Source: Candidatus Blautia intestinigallinarum
GTDB taxonomy: Bacteria; Bacillota; Clostridia; Lachnospirales; Lachnospiraceae
DNA length: 33,121 nt
Assembly: GCA_019112635.1 (NCBI GenBank)
Contig: DXIX01000008.1
Coordinates: forward strand, 1-33,121
Direction of reading: 5' to 3'
The position numbers and the translations under genes are program-made. Under the pieces are notes generated by a model. That model was not told the DNA's origin. It did not search any database and was given only the letters and a program-made list of their open reading frames with translations. This document shows positions 15,915 to 23,682 of the stretch, one piece after another; position 1 is the first letter of the stretch, and every line of letters starts with the position of its first letter.

Positions 15915-16277
15915 TTATTTTATAAAACGGTCAATCGCTTTTTCCAGTTCTTTCAACGCCTCCTGGTCTCCATGCTCCACAGCATCCACAATACAATGTT
16001 CTATATGATCCTGAAGAATAATCTTACCGGTATTGTTGATCGCTGCTTTCACTGCCGAGAGCTGAATCAATACCTCACTGCAGTCCCTTCCGCTCTCCAC
16101 CATTCTCTTGATAGATTCCAGATGTCCGATTGCCCTGGACAGACGATTTACAACCGCCTTTGTGTGCGCATGGCTGTGGGTATGTCCATGGCCGTGTTCA
16201 TGGGAATGGGCATGCGTAATCACGGATCCGTCCGGAAGTACATGGGTATGAACTTGCTCTTTGTTCTCATCGCTCAT
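15915..16277 (-). CDS. CsoR/RcnR-family metal-sensing repressor with His-rich N-terminus
   Basis: All-helical DNA-binding repressor of 120 aa. The CsoR core (about 40-120) has C66, H91 and C95 at exactly the CsoR copper-site spacing (25 and 4 residues), with H94 beside it. The first 39 residues carry eleven histidines, many in HxH order (THAHSHEHGHGHTHSHAH), which is unusual for the family and looks like a metal-collecting tail. GGAGGAG precedes the ATG. It is the first gene of a unit with the Mrp ATPase and probably represses that unit when metal is absent. Copper is suggested by the C-H-C pattern, but nickel, zinc or persulfide sensing remain possible. Confidence 0.85.
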   Translation of the reverse strand: MSDENKEQVHTHVLPDGSVITHAHSHEHGHGHTHSHAHTKAVVNRLSRAIGHLESIKRMVESGRDCSEVLIQLSAVKAAINNTGKIILQDHIEHCIVDAVEHGDQEALKELEKAIDRFIK

Positions 16278-16344
16278 CGATGTTCTCCTCCGTATTTCTC
16301 CAGTCGATTTCTTACTTTTATTTTTTCGCTAACCACGCCTTTTT

Positions 16345-16373
16345 ATTATAACAATCTCTTATATTTCTGTAAA
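16345..16373 (-). promoter_or_regulatory. Promoter of the csoR-mrp unit
   Basis: On the minus strand TTTACA (16373-16368) and TATAAT (16350-16345) are separated by 17 nt. It overlaps the last codons of the upstream 75-aa gene. A metal-sensor operator would be expected close by, but none could be fixed by eye. Confidence 0.75.
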
Positions 16374-16586
16374 GGAATATCTCTGTTTTATTTGTGAAGT
16401 CGTGATGTCAAAAATAATCGTCCCATCTTTCAATACGGTCTTCTCATAAGAGACATCCTCCCCTTTAAACTTCTCTTTGATAAACTCTTCCGGATCTTCC
16501 ACTTCAATCTCGTCCACAAAGACATCTCTCATCTGATTATTGGGACATTTATTAAAAATTTCCCATATCACTTCGTACTCTTTCAT
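16359..16586 (-). CDS. Conserved-looking small hypothetical protein
   Basis: Soluble acidic protein of 75 aa with no signal peptide or membrane helix. It contains an acidic central part (VDEIEVEDPEEFIKEKF) and a predicted beta-rich C-terminus (KTVLKDGTIIFDITTSQIKQRYSF). GAGGATAG precedes the ATG. No family is recognised, but codon use and ribosome site look genuine. It is followed directly by, and overlaps, the promoter of the csoR-mrp unit. One cysteine (C14) is present, in NKCPNN. Function is unknown. Confidence 0.65.
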   Translation of the reverse strand: MKEYEVIWEIFNKCPNNQMRDVFVDEIEVEDPEEFIKEKFKGEDVSYEKTVLKDGTIIFDITTSQIKQRYSFTEI

Positions 16587-16670
16587 AATCTATCCTCTTT
16601 TCGTCCATTTTTAACCATTATAAAATACTTCTCCAGCTTTGTCAAAAAAAATGAAAATCAAAATCCAATC

Positions 16671-16726
16671 AATCAAAATCAGACAGAAAAACGCCTCTCT
16701 TCGCGTTCTCTGCCTGATTTTGATTT
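16671..16726 (-). terminator. Terminator of the binding-protein gene
   Basis: AATCAAAATCAG (16671-16682) pairs with CTGATTTTGATT (16714-16725), with further pairing (CAGA/TCTG, AACGC/GCGTT) inside. The outer arm reaches the binding-protein stop codon. AT-rich DNA with a T-run follows on the minus strand. Confidence 0.7.
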
Positions 16727-17895
16727 CATTCTGCTTCCGCAGAAAAACTCTCCAATTGTTCTTCTGTATATACTCCCGTATCCGCCAAAATTTTGTAGTT
16801 GTCTCTGTCAATCTCCTGAACATCCGACAGCTGAGCCGGAACAATTCTGCTTCCATTGTCATATTTGCCGGAAGTATTCACTTCCACATCCTTGTCATCC
16901 CTAATACTCTCCAGAATATCCGTACAGCTATCGTCCAAAAGTTCATATTCTTTCAGGACAGTGATTCCCTGCGTGCCTGTCAAAATCCGCTGTATCGCGC
17001 TCTTTGAGGCATCCTGTCCAGTCAGCAGCGGCCATAGTTTATCCGTCGTGTACAGGGAATAATTCTCCTCTTGCAATGCCTCTACCGCTCCATCCAGGAT
17101 CTGATCCGTCTGCGCACACAAAATATCCAGAGGTTCCTCTGTGTAAGACTGTTCCAGAATCTCGGATGTTTTCGCTTTCGCCGACTGTGCGTCACTGGCA
17201 TTCAGACACAAATCGGTAAACTGCGTTCTTCCTGATTTACTCTGCAAGGTTCCTTCTTCAAAATATGGCTCAAGAACTGACCGAACACCTTCATAGAAAA
17301 ACTGGCTGTCCAGGTCGCCGGAGTCTTCCAAAAGAAACTCCATCGTATAGGACTCTCCTGCCTCCTTGGCCCCTTTCAGATTCTTCTGCGCCTCAATGAA
17401 TTCTCCCACTGCCTTTCCGGCTGCCCGACTGTCAAATCCCACATAATAATCTACCGCGTCTGTATCGCGGACCAGCTGATTGTAGCTGATCACAGGAATA
17501 TCATTTTCATCATAAAAATCCAGAGCATCCACTAAGGCCCAGGAATCTACAGGAATCAAAATGACTGCTGATACCTGATCTGCCATATCCTTCAGCTGCT
17601 TAGCCTGTTCCTTTTCGTCTGCTGCCTGCTGTATCACAACAGAAAAGCCTGCTTCCTCCAGGCTTCCGGTCAGATAGTCAAGATCTCCGGACCAGTACTC
17701 ACCTGCCTGTTCAGGCGAGGAAATTCCTACTGTAAACTCCGGTGCATCATCCACACTCTCTGACTCTTCTTCCGGCTCCTCCGCGTCCGCACTGGCTGTC
17801 TTCGTCTCTTCCTGCGCCGCACTTTGATCTTTGCAGGCAATACAGGATACCGCCGCCACAGCTGCCAATATGACTGCCAATAGTTTCTGTTTCAT
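16726..17895 (-). CDS. Sugar-binding lipoprotein, periplasmic-binding-protein type 1 (orphan)
   Basis: Exported solute-binding protein of 389 aa, with a signal peptide and a cysteine for lipid anchoring at C18 (AVSC) or C21 (CIAC). An acidic S/E-rich linker leads to a type 1 fold related to xylose/multiple-sugar binding proteins: FTVGISSPEQAGEYW, AVILIPVDSWALVDAL, DIPVISYNQLV, DYYVGFDSRAAGKAVGEF and LDILCAQTDQILDGAVEAL. Such proteins normally feed an ABC transporter or a sensor kinase, but no permease, ATPase or kinase lies beside it. It follows the WCX regulator by 21 nt in the same unit. The ligand is unknown; a pentose or hexose is likely from the family. Confidence 0.82.
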   Translation of the reverse strand: MKQKLLAVILAAVAAVSCIACKDQSAAQEETKTASADAEEPEEESESVDDAPEFTVGISSPEQAGEYWSGDLDYLTGSLEEAGFSVVIQQAADEKEQAKQLKDMADQVSAVILIPVDSWALVDALDFYDENDIPVISYNQLVRDTDAVDYYVGFDSRAAGKAVGEFIEAQKNLKGAKEAGESYTMEFLLEDSGDLDSQFFYEGVRSVLEPYFEEGTLQSKSGRTQFTDLCLNASDAQSAKAKTSEILEQSYTEEPLDILCAQTDQILDGAVEALQEENYSLYTTDKLWPLLTGQDASKSAIQRILTGTQGITVLKEYELLDDSCTDILESIRDDKDVEVNTSGKYDNGSRIVPAQLSDVQEIDRDNYKILADTGVYTEEQLESFSAEAE

Positions 17896-17916
17896 TGTCT
17901 TTCCTCCTGATGTCTG

Positions 17917-18477
17917 TCATGATTCTTTATATTCCTTCAGAACACTTTTCAGGTGATCACGAAATGCAGCTGAAACTTTCTTTGGTTTCACAAGTTTTAC
18001 CTGTTTTCCCATGGCCGCCAGCCATCCGTAAAGCTCCAAATCCAGAGTGTGTTCCACAGTCAGTATCACCTGTTCTTCCTCTTTTTCTTTTTCATTCAAA
18101 ATTCTCCCGAAAAAGTTCTCAACCTGAGGCTGAAACTTTTTCTCGCATAATAATTTGAGCCTTTTCGTCTCCCCGTCTTTTTCATGCTGTGTTTGAAAAT
18201 TTTCTGCTTTCTTTGGCGGATTGATCTGAGACTCTTCTGCCCCGTCCGTGACCAGATAATATCCCCCCGGTCTTTTTCGGTTATAGCGGATATCCATGCC
18301 ATAGACACGCAAGGCGTCCATGTCATCGTATATACTTTTGCGCTCAGCCTGAATACCCTTTTGGGCCAGGAAATCTATGATTTCCTGCATGGAAGACATC
18401 TCATTTCTCTGGCTCTTTTCTTTTAAAAGTTCCATCAGGTACAAAATCTTTAATTTCTGGTTACAGGATTTTGCCAT
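17917..18477 (-). CDS. HTH regulator with WCX tail, WYL domain absent
   Basis: DNA-binding regulator of 186 aa. Residues 1-75 match the N-terminus of clostridial WYL regulators (NQKLKILYLMELL, then AERKSIYDDMDALRVYGMDI, a winged helix). After a short linker, residues 105-186 match the C-terminal WCX domain (YGWLAAMGKQVKLVKPKKVSAAFRDHLKSVLKEY). The central WYL ligand-binding domain, about 100 residues in the usual ~300-aa protein, is missing without a frameshift. TAAGGAGGG precedes the ATG. It is the first gene of a unit with the binding protein, whose expression it probably controls. It may be a natural compact variant. Confidence 0.8.
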   Translation of the reverse strand: MAKSCNQKLKILYLMELLKEKSQRNEMSSMQEIIDFLAQKGIQAERKSIYDDMDALRVYGMDIRYNRKRPGGYYLVTDGAEESQINPPKKAENFQTQHEKDGETKRLKLLCEKKFQPQVENFFGRILNEKEKEEEQVILTVEHTLDLELYGWLAAMGKQVKLVKPKKVSAAFRDHLKSVLKEYKES

Positions 18478-18559
18478 AGATATCCCTCCTTACATTTTTT
18501 TCGTCTCTCATTTTCACGCAAGAAGTACTAGTTTTGCTGAGATCCGTCTTATTTCTTAC

Positions 18560-18588
18560 ATCTTACCATGTGTGGCTCTGTGAAACAA
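18560..18588 (-). promoter_or_regulatory. Candidate promoter of the WCX regulator unit
   Basis: On the minus strand TTGTTT (18588-18583) and TAAGAT (18565-18560) are separated by 17 nt, giving a leader of about 75 nt. Confidence 0.45.
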
Positions 18589-18652
18589 GACTGCAAAGTG
18601 TGAAATTCCTTGATTTCATCCTTTCGGTAATCCATTCCATCATATTTTTTGC

Positions 18653-18687
18653 AAAAAGAAAGAGACAGTTAAAAACTGTCCCTTTCT
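18653..18687 (-). terminator. Terminator of the rubredoxin gene
   Basis: GACAGTT (18664-18670) pairs with AACTGTC (18674-18680) around a 3-nt loop, extended by AGAAAG with CTTTCT after one mismatch, followed on the minus strand by TTTTTG. It starts about 20 nt after the stop codon. Confidence 0.8.
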
Positions 18688-18708
18688 CCTATAATCATTT
18701 TATATCTC

Positions 18709-18870
18709 TCAGTCTACTGGCTCAAACTCTTCTTTGCCAGCGCCGCACAGCGGACAAACCCAATCATCCGGCAGATCTTCAAATGCAGTTCCTGGCTCGA
18801 TTCCGTTCTCCGGATCTCCCACTGCTGGATCATACTCGTATCCACATGGCTCGCATACATATTTTTTCAT
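18709..18870 (-). CDS. Rubredoxin
   Basis: Small iron electron-transfer protein of 53 aa. Reading from ATG at 18870 gives [20 protein letters not shown] onwards, ending GKEEFEPVD. The single iron is held by C6 and C9 (CEPCGY) and C39 and C42 (CPLCGAGK), with the conserved aromatic residues and the [15 protein letters not shown] core. This is a complete, typical rubredoxin. AAGGAG lies 10 nt before the ATG. It is monocistronic with its own terminator. In anaerobes it commonly passes electrons to oxygen- or peroxide-reducing enzymes; no partner gene lies beside it. Confidence 0.95.
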   Translation of the reverse strand: MKKYVCEPCGYEYDPAVGDPENGIEPGTAFEDLPDDWVCPLCGAGKEEFEPVD

Positions 18871-18890
18871 GATGTTATTCTCCTTTCATT

Positions 18891-18904
18891 TTCACTTATG
18901 TGAA
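18891..18904. promoter_or_regulatory. Palindrome upstream of rubredoxin
   Basis: TTCAC-TTAT-GTGAA is a perfect 5-bp dyad with a 4-nt centre, about 20 nt before the rubredoxin start codon and next to its ribosome site. It could be an operator or a small leader hairpin. The regulator is unknown. Confidence 0.3.
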
Positions 18905-18997
18905 GTTATTTTTATTCTGTACTTTTTTTGTTAAATTTATTACAATCCCATCATATCAGCTTTTCCTGTAAATTGCAAGAACTATTTTCAAATTTCT

Positions 18998-19720
18998 CTA
19001 TTCTTTCACAAAACGATGGTAAATATAGTCATTTGCCTCTTTTTCTTCCTCATCCGGCAGTGGATCCAGATGAATTTCCTGTCCGTATTTTCGTTCCAAA
19101 GCCTTTGTGATTAGATAATCCGTGATCTGCGGATTTTTGGGAAGAAGAGGTCCGTGAAGATAAGTACCGATCACATTTTTATAGATAACCCCTTCGTAAC
19201 CAGATTCCCCATCATTTCCGGAACCGTACAGGACTTTTCCCAAAGGCCGGTTATCATTGATGTAAGTCCGTCCCCCATGATTCTCAAATCCCACAATCGG
19301 CATGGAGAACAAATCACTTTTCAGAACAATATTGTCAATCAACCGGGGGCTGCCCTGCTCTGTGTACAAATCCACAAGGTTCAGCCCCTCAATCGTTCCC
19401 TGATCCGTCTTATAATATTTTCCGAGAAGCTGGTAGCCGCCGCAGATGGCAATCACCACTCCGTAATCCTCCACGTAAGCCTTGAAATCGGCCTGTATCT
19501 TTTTCAGCTCATCGTTCACCAGCATCTGTTCTCTGTCTGACCCGCCTCCGAGAAGCACCAAGTCCAGCTTGGAAAAATCAATGGTATCCCCCAGCTCAAA
19601 GGCAATGGTCTCAGATTCAATCCCCCGCCACTGGCAGCGTTTCATCAGGCATTGAATATTTCCACGGTCTCCATAAAGATTCAAAAGATCCGGATATAAA
19701 TGTCCCACGGTCAGTTTCAT
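18998..19720 (-). CDS. gatD: Lipid II isoglutaminyl synthase, glutaminase subunit GatD
   Basis: Glutamine amidotransferase of 240 aa related to CobB/CobQ. It supplies ammonia to MurT, which amidates the D-Glu of the lipid II stem peptide at the inner membrane face. The nucleophile is C93 (AICGGYQLLG) and the catalytic histidine H189 (GTYLHGPLLPKNP); the early LYPDLLNLYGDRGN motif is typical. It overlaps the murT end by 4 nt, so translation is coupled and the two subunits are made together. Length is normal and all key residues are present. Confidence 0.93.
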   Translation of the reverse strand: MKLTVGHLYPDLLNLYGDRGNIQCLMKRCQWRGIESETIAFELGDTIDFSKLDLVLLGGGSDREQMLVNDELKKIQADFKAYVEDYGVVIAICGGYQLLGKYYKTDQGTIEGLNLVDLYTEQGSPRLIDNIVLKSDLFSMPIVGFENHGGRTYINDNRPLGKVLYGSGNDGESGYEGVIYKNVIGTYLHGPLLPKNPQITDYLITKALERKYGQEIHLDPLPDEEEKEANDYIYHRFVKE

Positions 19721-21054
19721 TTCTTTTCTTCCTCCATTCTCTTCAGAATCGTATGTGTGGAATACAGTCCGGTATAATTCACAAGCAGATAAAGATTTCC
19801 AGTGCCGTTTTGGATCTTATCCTGGATTGCTCTCTCCATATCCGGCTGAGCCACAGAATCAATTCCCACATATTTCAGCCGAAGCCTCATATCATAACAG
19901 CGGATTCCTGAAACCGTGATGGAACGGGCATTGGCATTTTCCAGGCGGTCAAAATCCACATCCCACAGCCAGGAGACATCTGTGCCATCCTGGGCATTGT
20001 CATTAATCAGAATGATAATATCCTTCGGTTCACGATCTGTCATCACCGCTCCGATATTCTGATTAAATCCGGCAGGGTTTTTGGCAAGATTCAACATCAC
20101 TTTTGTCCCTTGTATCTGAAACAGCTCATTTCTGCCAAACTGCGGTTTATAATTTCCCAATACTCTGTTAAAGTTCTCCAGGGAAGCCCCTGCCATGTCC
20201 GCCGCTCCATAGACAGCCAAAATGTTGTAGACATTATAAAAGCCCCTGTAATTTGCCTTCACATGGAACTCGCCCACATCAAAAGCCAGCCCGTCTGTCA
20301 AATCCACATGACTTGCGTTATAGTCCAGTTTTGGACGGGAAAAACCACACTTCGGGCAATGATAAGCCCCCAACTGACTGTAATGATAGAAATCATACTC
20401 CATTTTCGCGCCGCAGCGTTTGCAGAAACGTCCTTCCCGGATCTCTTTCGCGTCTTCCTCCAGCACTTTTTCACCGATTCCATACGTCCGGTATGCATTT
20501 TCTCCCGTTACCGCCAGATAAGTGGAAAGAGAATCATCTCCATTGACCAACAGCTTCATATCCGGCGCCATCTTCATGGCACGGGCCAGTAAATTCATGG
20601 TGATATCAATCTCCCCGTAACGATCCAACTGATCTCTGAACAGATTTGTCAGTATCATATAATCCGGCTGAAAATGCGGAAAGACTCTCACGGTAGACGC
20701 CTCGTCGATCTCAATACAGGCATAATCTGCATCCAGACGCCCGTTCATCTTTGCGCCAAGCACAAAAGCAGCCGCAACACCATTCAGCATATTGGAGCCT
20801 GTGTGATTACAGATTACTTTCTGCCCGTTGGCCTCCAGAACTGAACACAACAGGTTATTCGTCGTAGTTTTTCCATTGGTTCCGCAGACTGCGAAAATTC
20901 CCTTTTTCACTTCGCCGGCCATCTCTTTTAAAATATCCGGATAGATCCGAAGAGCAATCTTACCTGCCCAGGTAACCCCCTGCTTTCCCATTTTTTTACA
21001 GGCATACCCGGCAAATTTTGATGCCCAGACAGCTATCAATCTTCGTATTTTCAT
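19717..21054 (-). CDS. murT: Lipid II isoglutaminyl synthase, Mur-ligase subunit MurT
   Basis: Mur-ligase-like ATPase of about 445 aa that activates the D-Glu carboxylate of lipid II and accepts ammonia from GatD. Counting from an alternative ATG 12 codons earlier (21090): GTNGKTT at 70-76, the Mur central domain, a four-cysteine zinc insert typical of MurT (C223, C226, C245, C248), and a C-terminal DUF1727 domain with ILINDNAQDGTDVSWLWDVD. The start at 21054 is preferred because AAAAGGA lies 8 nt upstream; 21090 is possible. It is followed by gatD with overlapping ends and lies just after the thiamin genes on the same strand. Confidence 0.92.
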   Translation of the reverse strand: MKIRRLIAVWASKFAGYACKKMGKQGVTWAGKIALRIYPDILKEMAGEVKKGIFAVCGTNGKTTTNNLLCSVLEANGQKVICNHTGSNMLNGVAAAFVLGAKMNGRLDADYACIEIDEASTVRVFPHFQPDYMILTNLFRDQLDRYGEIDITMNLLARAMKMAPDMKLLVNGDDSLSTYLAVTGENAYRTYGIGEKVLEEDAKEIREGRFCKRCGAKMEYDFYHYSQLGAYHCPKCGFSRPKLDYNASHVDLTDGLAFDVGEFHVKANYRGFYNVYNILAVYGAADMAGASLENFNRVLGNYKPQFGRNELFQIQGTKVMLNLAKNPAGFNQNIGAVMTDREPKDIIILINDNAQDGTDVSWLWDVDFDRLENANARSITVSGIRCYDMRLRLKYVGIDSVAQPDMERAIQDKIQNGTGNLYLLVNYTGLYSTHTILKRMEEEKK

Positions 21055-21104
21055 CTCTATGGTCCTTTTCTGATTATTTTGTCCATTCATGGTCTGCCTA
21101 ATAG

Positions 21105-21140
21105 TATACCCTCTTTTCCTGTAAAAGAAAAGAGGGTATA
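21105..21140 (-). terminator. Perfect hairpin between thiamin and cell-wall genes
   Basis: TATACCCTCTTTTC (21105-21118) pairs perfectly over 14 bp with 21127-21140 around an 8-nt loop. It starts 5 nt after the stop codon of the ThiE/TenI gene. No U-run follows on the minus strand, but a TATACT (possible murT -10 box) overlaps its downstream edge. It may be a terminator of partial strength or a regulatory structure for murT. Confidence 0.55.
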
Positions 21141-21144
21141 TATT

Positions 21145-21714
21145 CTATTTCGCCCGCATAGCAGATGACATCATACAATAACCGGCTGCGCCTTGTTCCA
21201 GCACCTGACAGCAGTTTTCCGATGTGATCCCGCCAATTCCATAGACAGGAATTGTGACAGCTTCACAGACATTTTTCAAAAAATCCAGTCCTCTGGGCTT
21301 TAAATCTTTCTTACAGTCTGTGGCGAATACATGCCCGGCTGTCACATAAGTTGCCCCCAACCTTTGAGCCTGAACTGCTTCCTCCACACTGTGGACAGAC
21401 GCGCCAATACAGGAGAAGTCTCGCAGGTTCTCTTCCTCCTGCAGTTTCCAAAGGGGCAGATGAATCCTGGTGCAATTCAGTCTTCTGGCCGCCTCTGGAT
21501 AAAAATGTAAGATACAGGGAATTTGAAATTCCTCACAGATTTTAAGAACCTGTCCGGCTAATTCCAGATATTCGTCTTCCGGGAGATCTTTTTCTCTCAG
21601 CACGATTCCTTTCGGTTTTTTCTGTGCCACAAACCGAAGCTGTTCCAGGAAAGGCCTCTGGCACAGATGACGGTTTGTGATCACCAGGACTTTCTCATAC
21701 GAACACATAATCAT
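21145..21714 (-). CDS. tenI: ThiE/TenI family protein, probably thiazole tautomerase
   Basis: TIM-barrel protein of 189 aa (family 200-215). ThiE joins thiazole and pyrimidine phosphates; TenI instead aromatises the ThiG product. Here the motif TYVTAGHVFATDCKKDLKPRG has His where ThiE usually has GPIFPT, and that His is typical of TenI. The N-terminal KGIVLREKDLPEDEY phosphate region and the C-terminal GIGGITSENC are kept. It is the last gene of the thi operon and overlaps thiH by 20 nt. TenI is favoured, but dual activity or a ThiE role cannot be excluded by eye. Confidence 0.75.
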   Translation of the reverse strand: MIMCSYEKVLVITNRHLCQRPFLEQLRFVAQKKPKGIVLREKDLPEDEYLELAGQVLKICEEFQIPCILHFYPEAARRLNCTRIHLPLWKLQEEENLRDFSCIGASVHSVEEAVQAQRLGATYVTAGHVFATDCKKDLKPRGLDFLKNVCEAVTIPVYGIGGITSENCCQVLEQGAAGYCMMSSAMRAK

Positions 21715-22858
21715 TCATCACCGGCTGCATGCCCTGATCCAGAATCATCTGACGGATCACGTCCACATCCCGGTTATCATCAATCTCGAACTGGTCATCT
21801 CCTTGCTCTTCCACCTCGGAGGAATGGCTTCCCACGCCAGTGCTCACGCCTGCCGAAATCTTGGTCGCCGCAATTTGAATAACATGATCGCGGAACCTGG
21901 CACTCTCACGGCTGGAAATCGTAATTCCCGCAAAAGGCATAAACAGGCGGTAAGCTGTGATGATCTGAAGAAGCTGCGGTTCATGTACATCCTTAGGATT
22001 AATCTTATCGTTATTGATGATCGGTCTCAATCTCGGACAGGAAAAAGAAATCTCAGCATACGGATATTTTTTCTGAAGCAGGTATGCATGCATTCCTGTC
22101 GCGAAGGCATCTTTCCGGAAATCATCCAACCCCAGAAGGGCAGCGAAAGCAACACCTCTCATGCCGCCTTTCAGAGCTCTCTCCTGGGCATTGAACCGAT
22201 ATGGAAAGACCCTCTTATGACCGGCCAGATGCAGTTTCTCATATTTGTCTGAATTATAGGTCTCCTGGAAAACCGTCACATAGTCTGCACCGCACTGATG
22301 CAGATATGCATACTCATCAGAATTCATCGGGTAAACTTCCAATCCCACCAGCTTAAAATACTTCCGCGCGATTTTACATGCCTCTCCAATGTATTTCACA
22401 TCTGATTTTTTGCGGCTCTCGCCTGTGAGAATCAGGATTTCTTCCAGCCCTGTGGCAGCGATCGTCTGCATCTCCTCGTGAATTTCTTCGAAGCTCAAAA
22501 TCTTTCTCTTGATTTTATTATGGCAGTTAAATCCGCAGTAAATACAGTAATTCTCACAGTAATTTGCTATATATATAGGTGTGAACATGTAAACGGAATT
22601 TCCAAAATGCTTCCGTGTCTCGATCTGTGCAGCCTGGGCCATCTCTTCCAGCAGAGGCAATGCCGCCGGAGAAAGAAAAGCTTTAAAATCTTCCACACTC
22701 TTCATATCGTGACTGAGAGCTCTGCGCACATCGGCCTCTGTATATTGATCGTAGTCATACTCATTCATGGCAGTGATCACCCGGTCCATCACATCGGAGT
22801 CCAACACTTCCATGCCTTCCATATATTCCATATGATTCGTACGTGGTTTCTCGCTCAT
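21695..22858 (-). CDS. thiH: 2-iminoacetate synthase ThiH (radical SAM)
   Basis: Radical SAM enzyme of 387 aa that cleaves tyrosine to make dehydroglycine for the thiamin thiazole ring. The 4Fe-4S site is C101-E-N-Y-C105-I-Y-C108, followed by GFNCHNKIKR. Other ThiH features include the N-terminal helical region and the SFSCPRLRPI stretch. Its use in place of ThiO fits an anaerobe, since ThiO needs oxygen. It starts 16 nt after thiG and overlaps the TenI/ThiE gene. Length is close to family normal. Confidence 0.94.
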   Translation of the reverse strand: MSEKPRTNHMEYMEGMEVLDSDVMDRVITAMNEYDYDQYTEADVRRALSHDMKSVEDFKAFLSPAALPLLEEMAQAAQIETRKHFGNSVYMFTPIYIANYCENYCIYCGFNCHNKIKRKILSFEEIHEEMQTIAATGLEEILILTGESRKKSDVKYIGEACKIARKYFKLVGLEVYPMNSDEYAYLHQCGADYVTVFQETYNSDKYEKLHLAGHKRVFPYRFNAQERALKGGMRGVAFAALLGLDDFRKDAFATGMHAYLLQKKYPYAEISFSCPRLRPIINNDKINPKDVHEPQLLQIITAYRLFMPFAGITISSRESARFRDHVIQIAATKISAGVSTGVGSHSSEVEEQGDDQFEIDDNRDVDVIRQMILDQGMQPVMNDYVFV

Positions 22859-22874
22859 CTTCCCATTCCTCCCG

Positions 22875-23648
22875 TCAGTCTTTCAAAAATCCAGTCAAGG
22901 GAGAAGAAGCGCTGGCTCCTTTGTGCAGAACTCTTCCCAGTCCAGCAAGATAAGCCATTCTTCCTGCCTCGATTGCCTTACAAAACGCCTCTGCCATTGC
23001 CGGAATATCCCCGGCCGTAGCAATTGCGGTATTGGCCATCACAGCATCCACACCCATCTCCATAGCTTCACAGGCCTGAGAAGGACGTCCGATACCGGCA
23101 TCCACAATAATCGGCAGGTCAATTTCCTCTACCAGAATCCGGATGAATTCCTTCGTGCAAAGACCTTTGTTGGTGCCGATCGGCGCGCCAAGAGGCATGA
23201 TGCAGGCAGCTCCCGCATTTACCAGATCTCTCGCCGCATTCAAATCCGGGTACATATAAGGCATTACCACAAATCCTTCTTTTGCCAGAATCTCTGTGGC
23301 TTTGATGGTCTCCTGGTTATCCGGGAGCAGATATTTGGAATCCCGGATAACTTCAATTTTTACGAAATCGCCGCATCCGATCTCTCTTGCCAAATGCGCA
23401 ATCCTGACTGCCTCCTGCGCATTTCTGGCTCCTGAAGTATTGGGAAGCAGTGTAACCCCTTCCGGAATATGTTCCAGAATATTAGCCTCCCCGGCGCTGT
23501 TTGCCCGGCGTACAGCCAATGTGACAATCTGCGCTTTCGCATGTTCTACAGCCGCCTGAATCAATTCCATGTTATATTTTCCTGATCCCAGAATGAATCT
23601 GGAATCAAACTCATGTCCACCAATCACTAATTTATCGTCTTTTTTCAT
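22875..23648 (-). CDS. thiG: Thiazole synthase ThiG
   Basis: TIM-barrel enzyme of 257 aa that forms the thiazole phosphate ring from DXP, dehydroglycine and sulfur delivered by ThiS. The Schiff-base lysine is K97 (FVKIEVIRD), and the phosphate-binding segments PIGTNKG and DAGIGRPS are present. It lies between thiF and thiH in the thi operon, 34 nt after thiF. Confidence 0.95.
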   Translation of the reverse strand: MKKDDKLVIGGHEFDSRFILGSGKYNMELIQAAVEHAKAQIVTLAVRRANSAGEANILEHIPEGVTLLPNTSGARNAQEAVRIAHLAREIGCGDFVKIEVIRDSKYLLPDNQETIKATEILAKEGFVVMPYMYPDLNAARDLVNAGAACIMPLGAPIGTNKGLCTKEFIRILVEEIDLPIIVDAGIGRPSQACEAMEMGVDAVMANTAIATAGDIPAMAEAFCKAIEAGRMAYLAGLGRVLHKGASASSPLTGFLKD

Positions 23649-23682
23649 TTTTATTCGTCCTCTTTCATTGCTTGTATTTTCA

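Noticed and set aside
16170..16230. Short tandem repeat-like CAT/ATG tract
   Set aside because: It is the codon pattern of the His-rich tail of the metal sensor, not an independent repeat or CRISPR.
17895..18158. Plus-strand 87-codon frame opposite the WCX regulator
   Set aside because: It begins at the binding-protein start codon on the opposite strand, lacks a ribosome site, and is explained by codon bias of the regulator.
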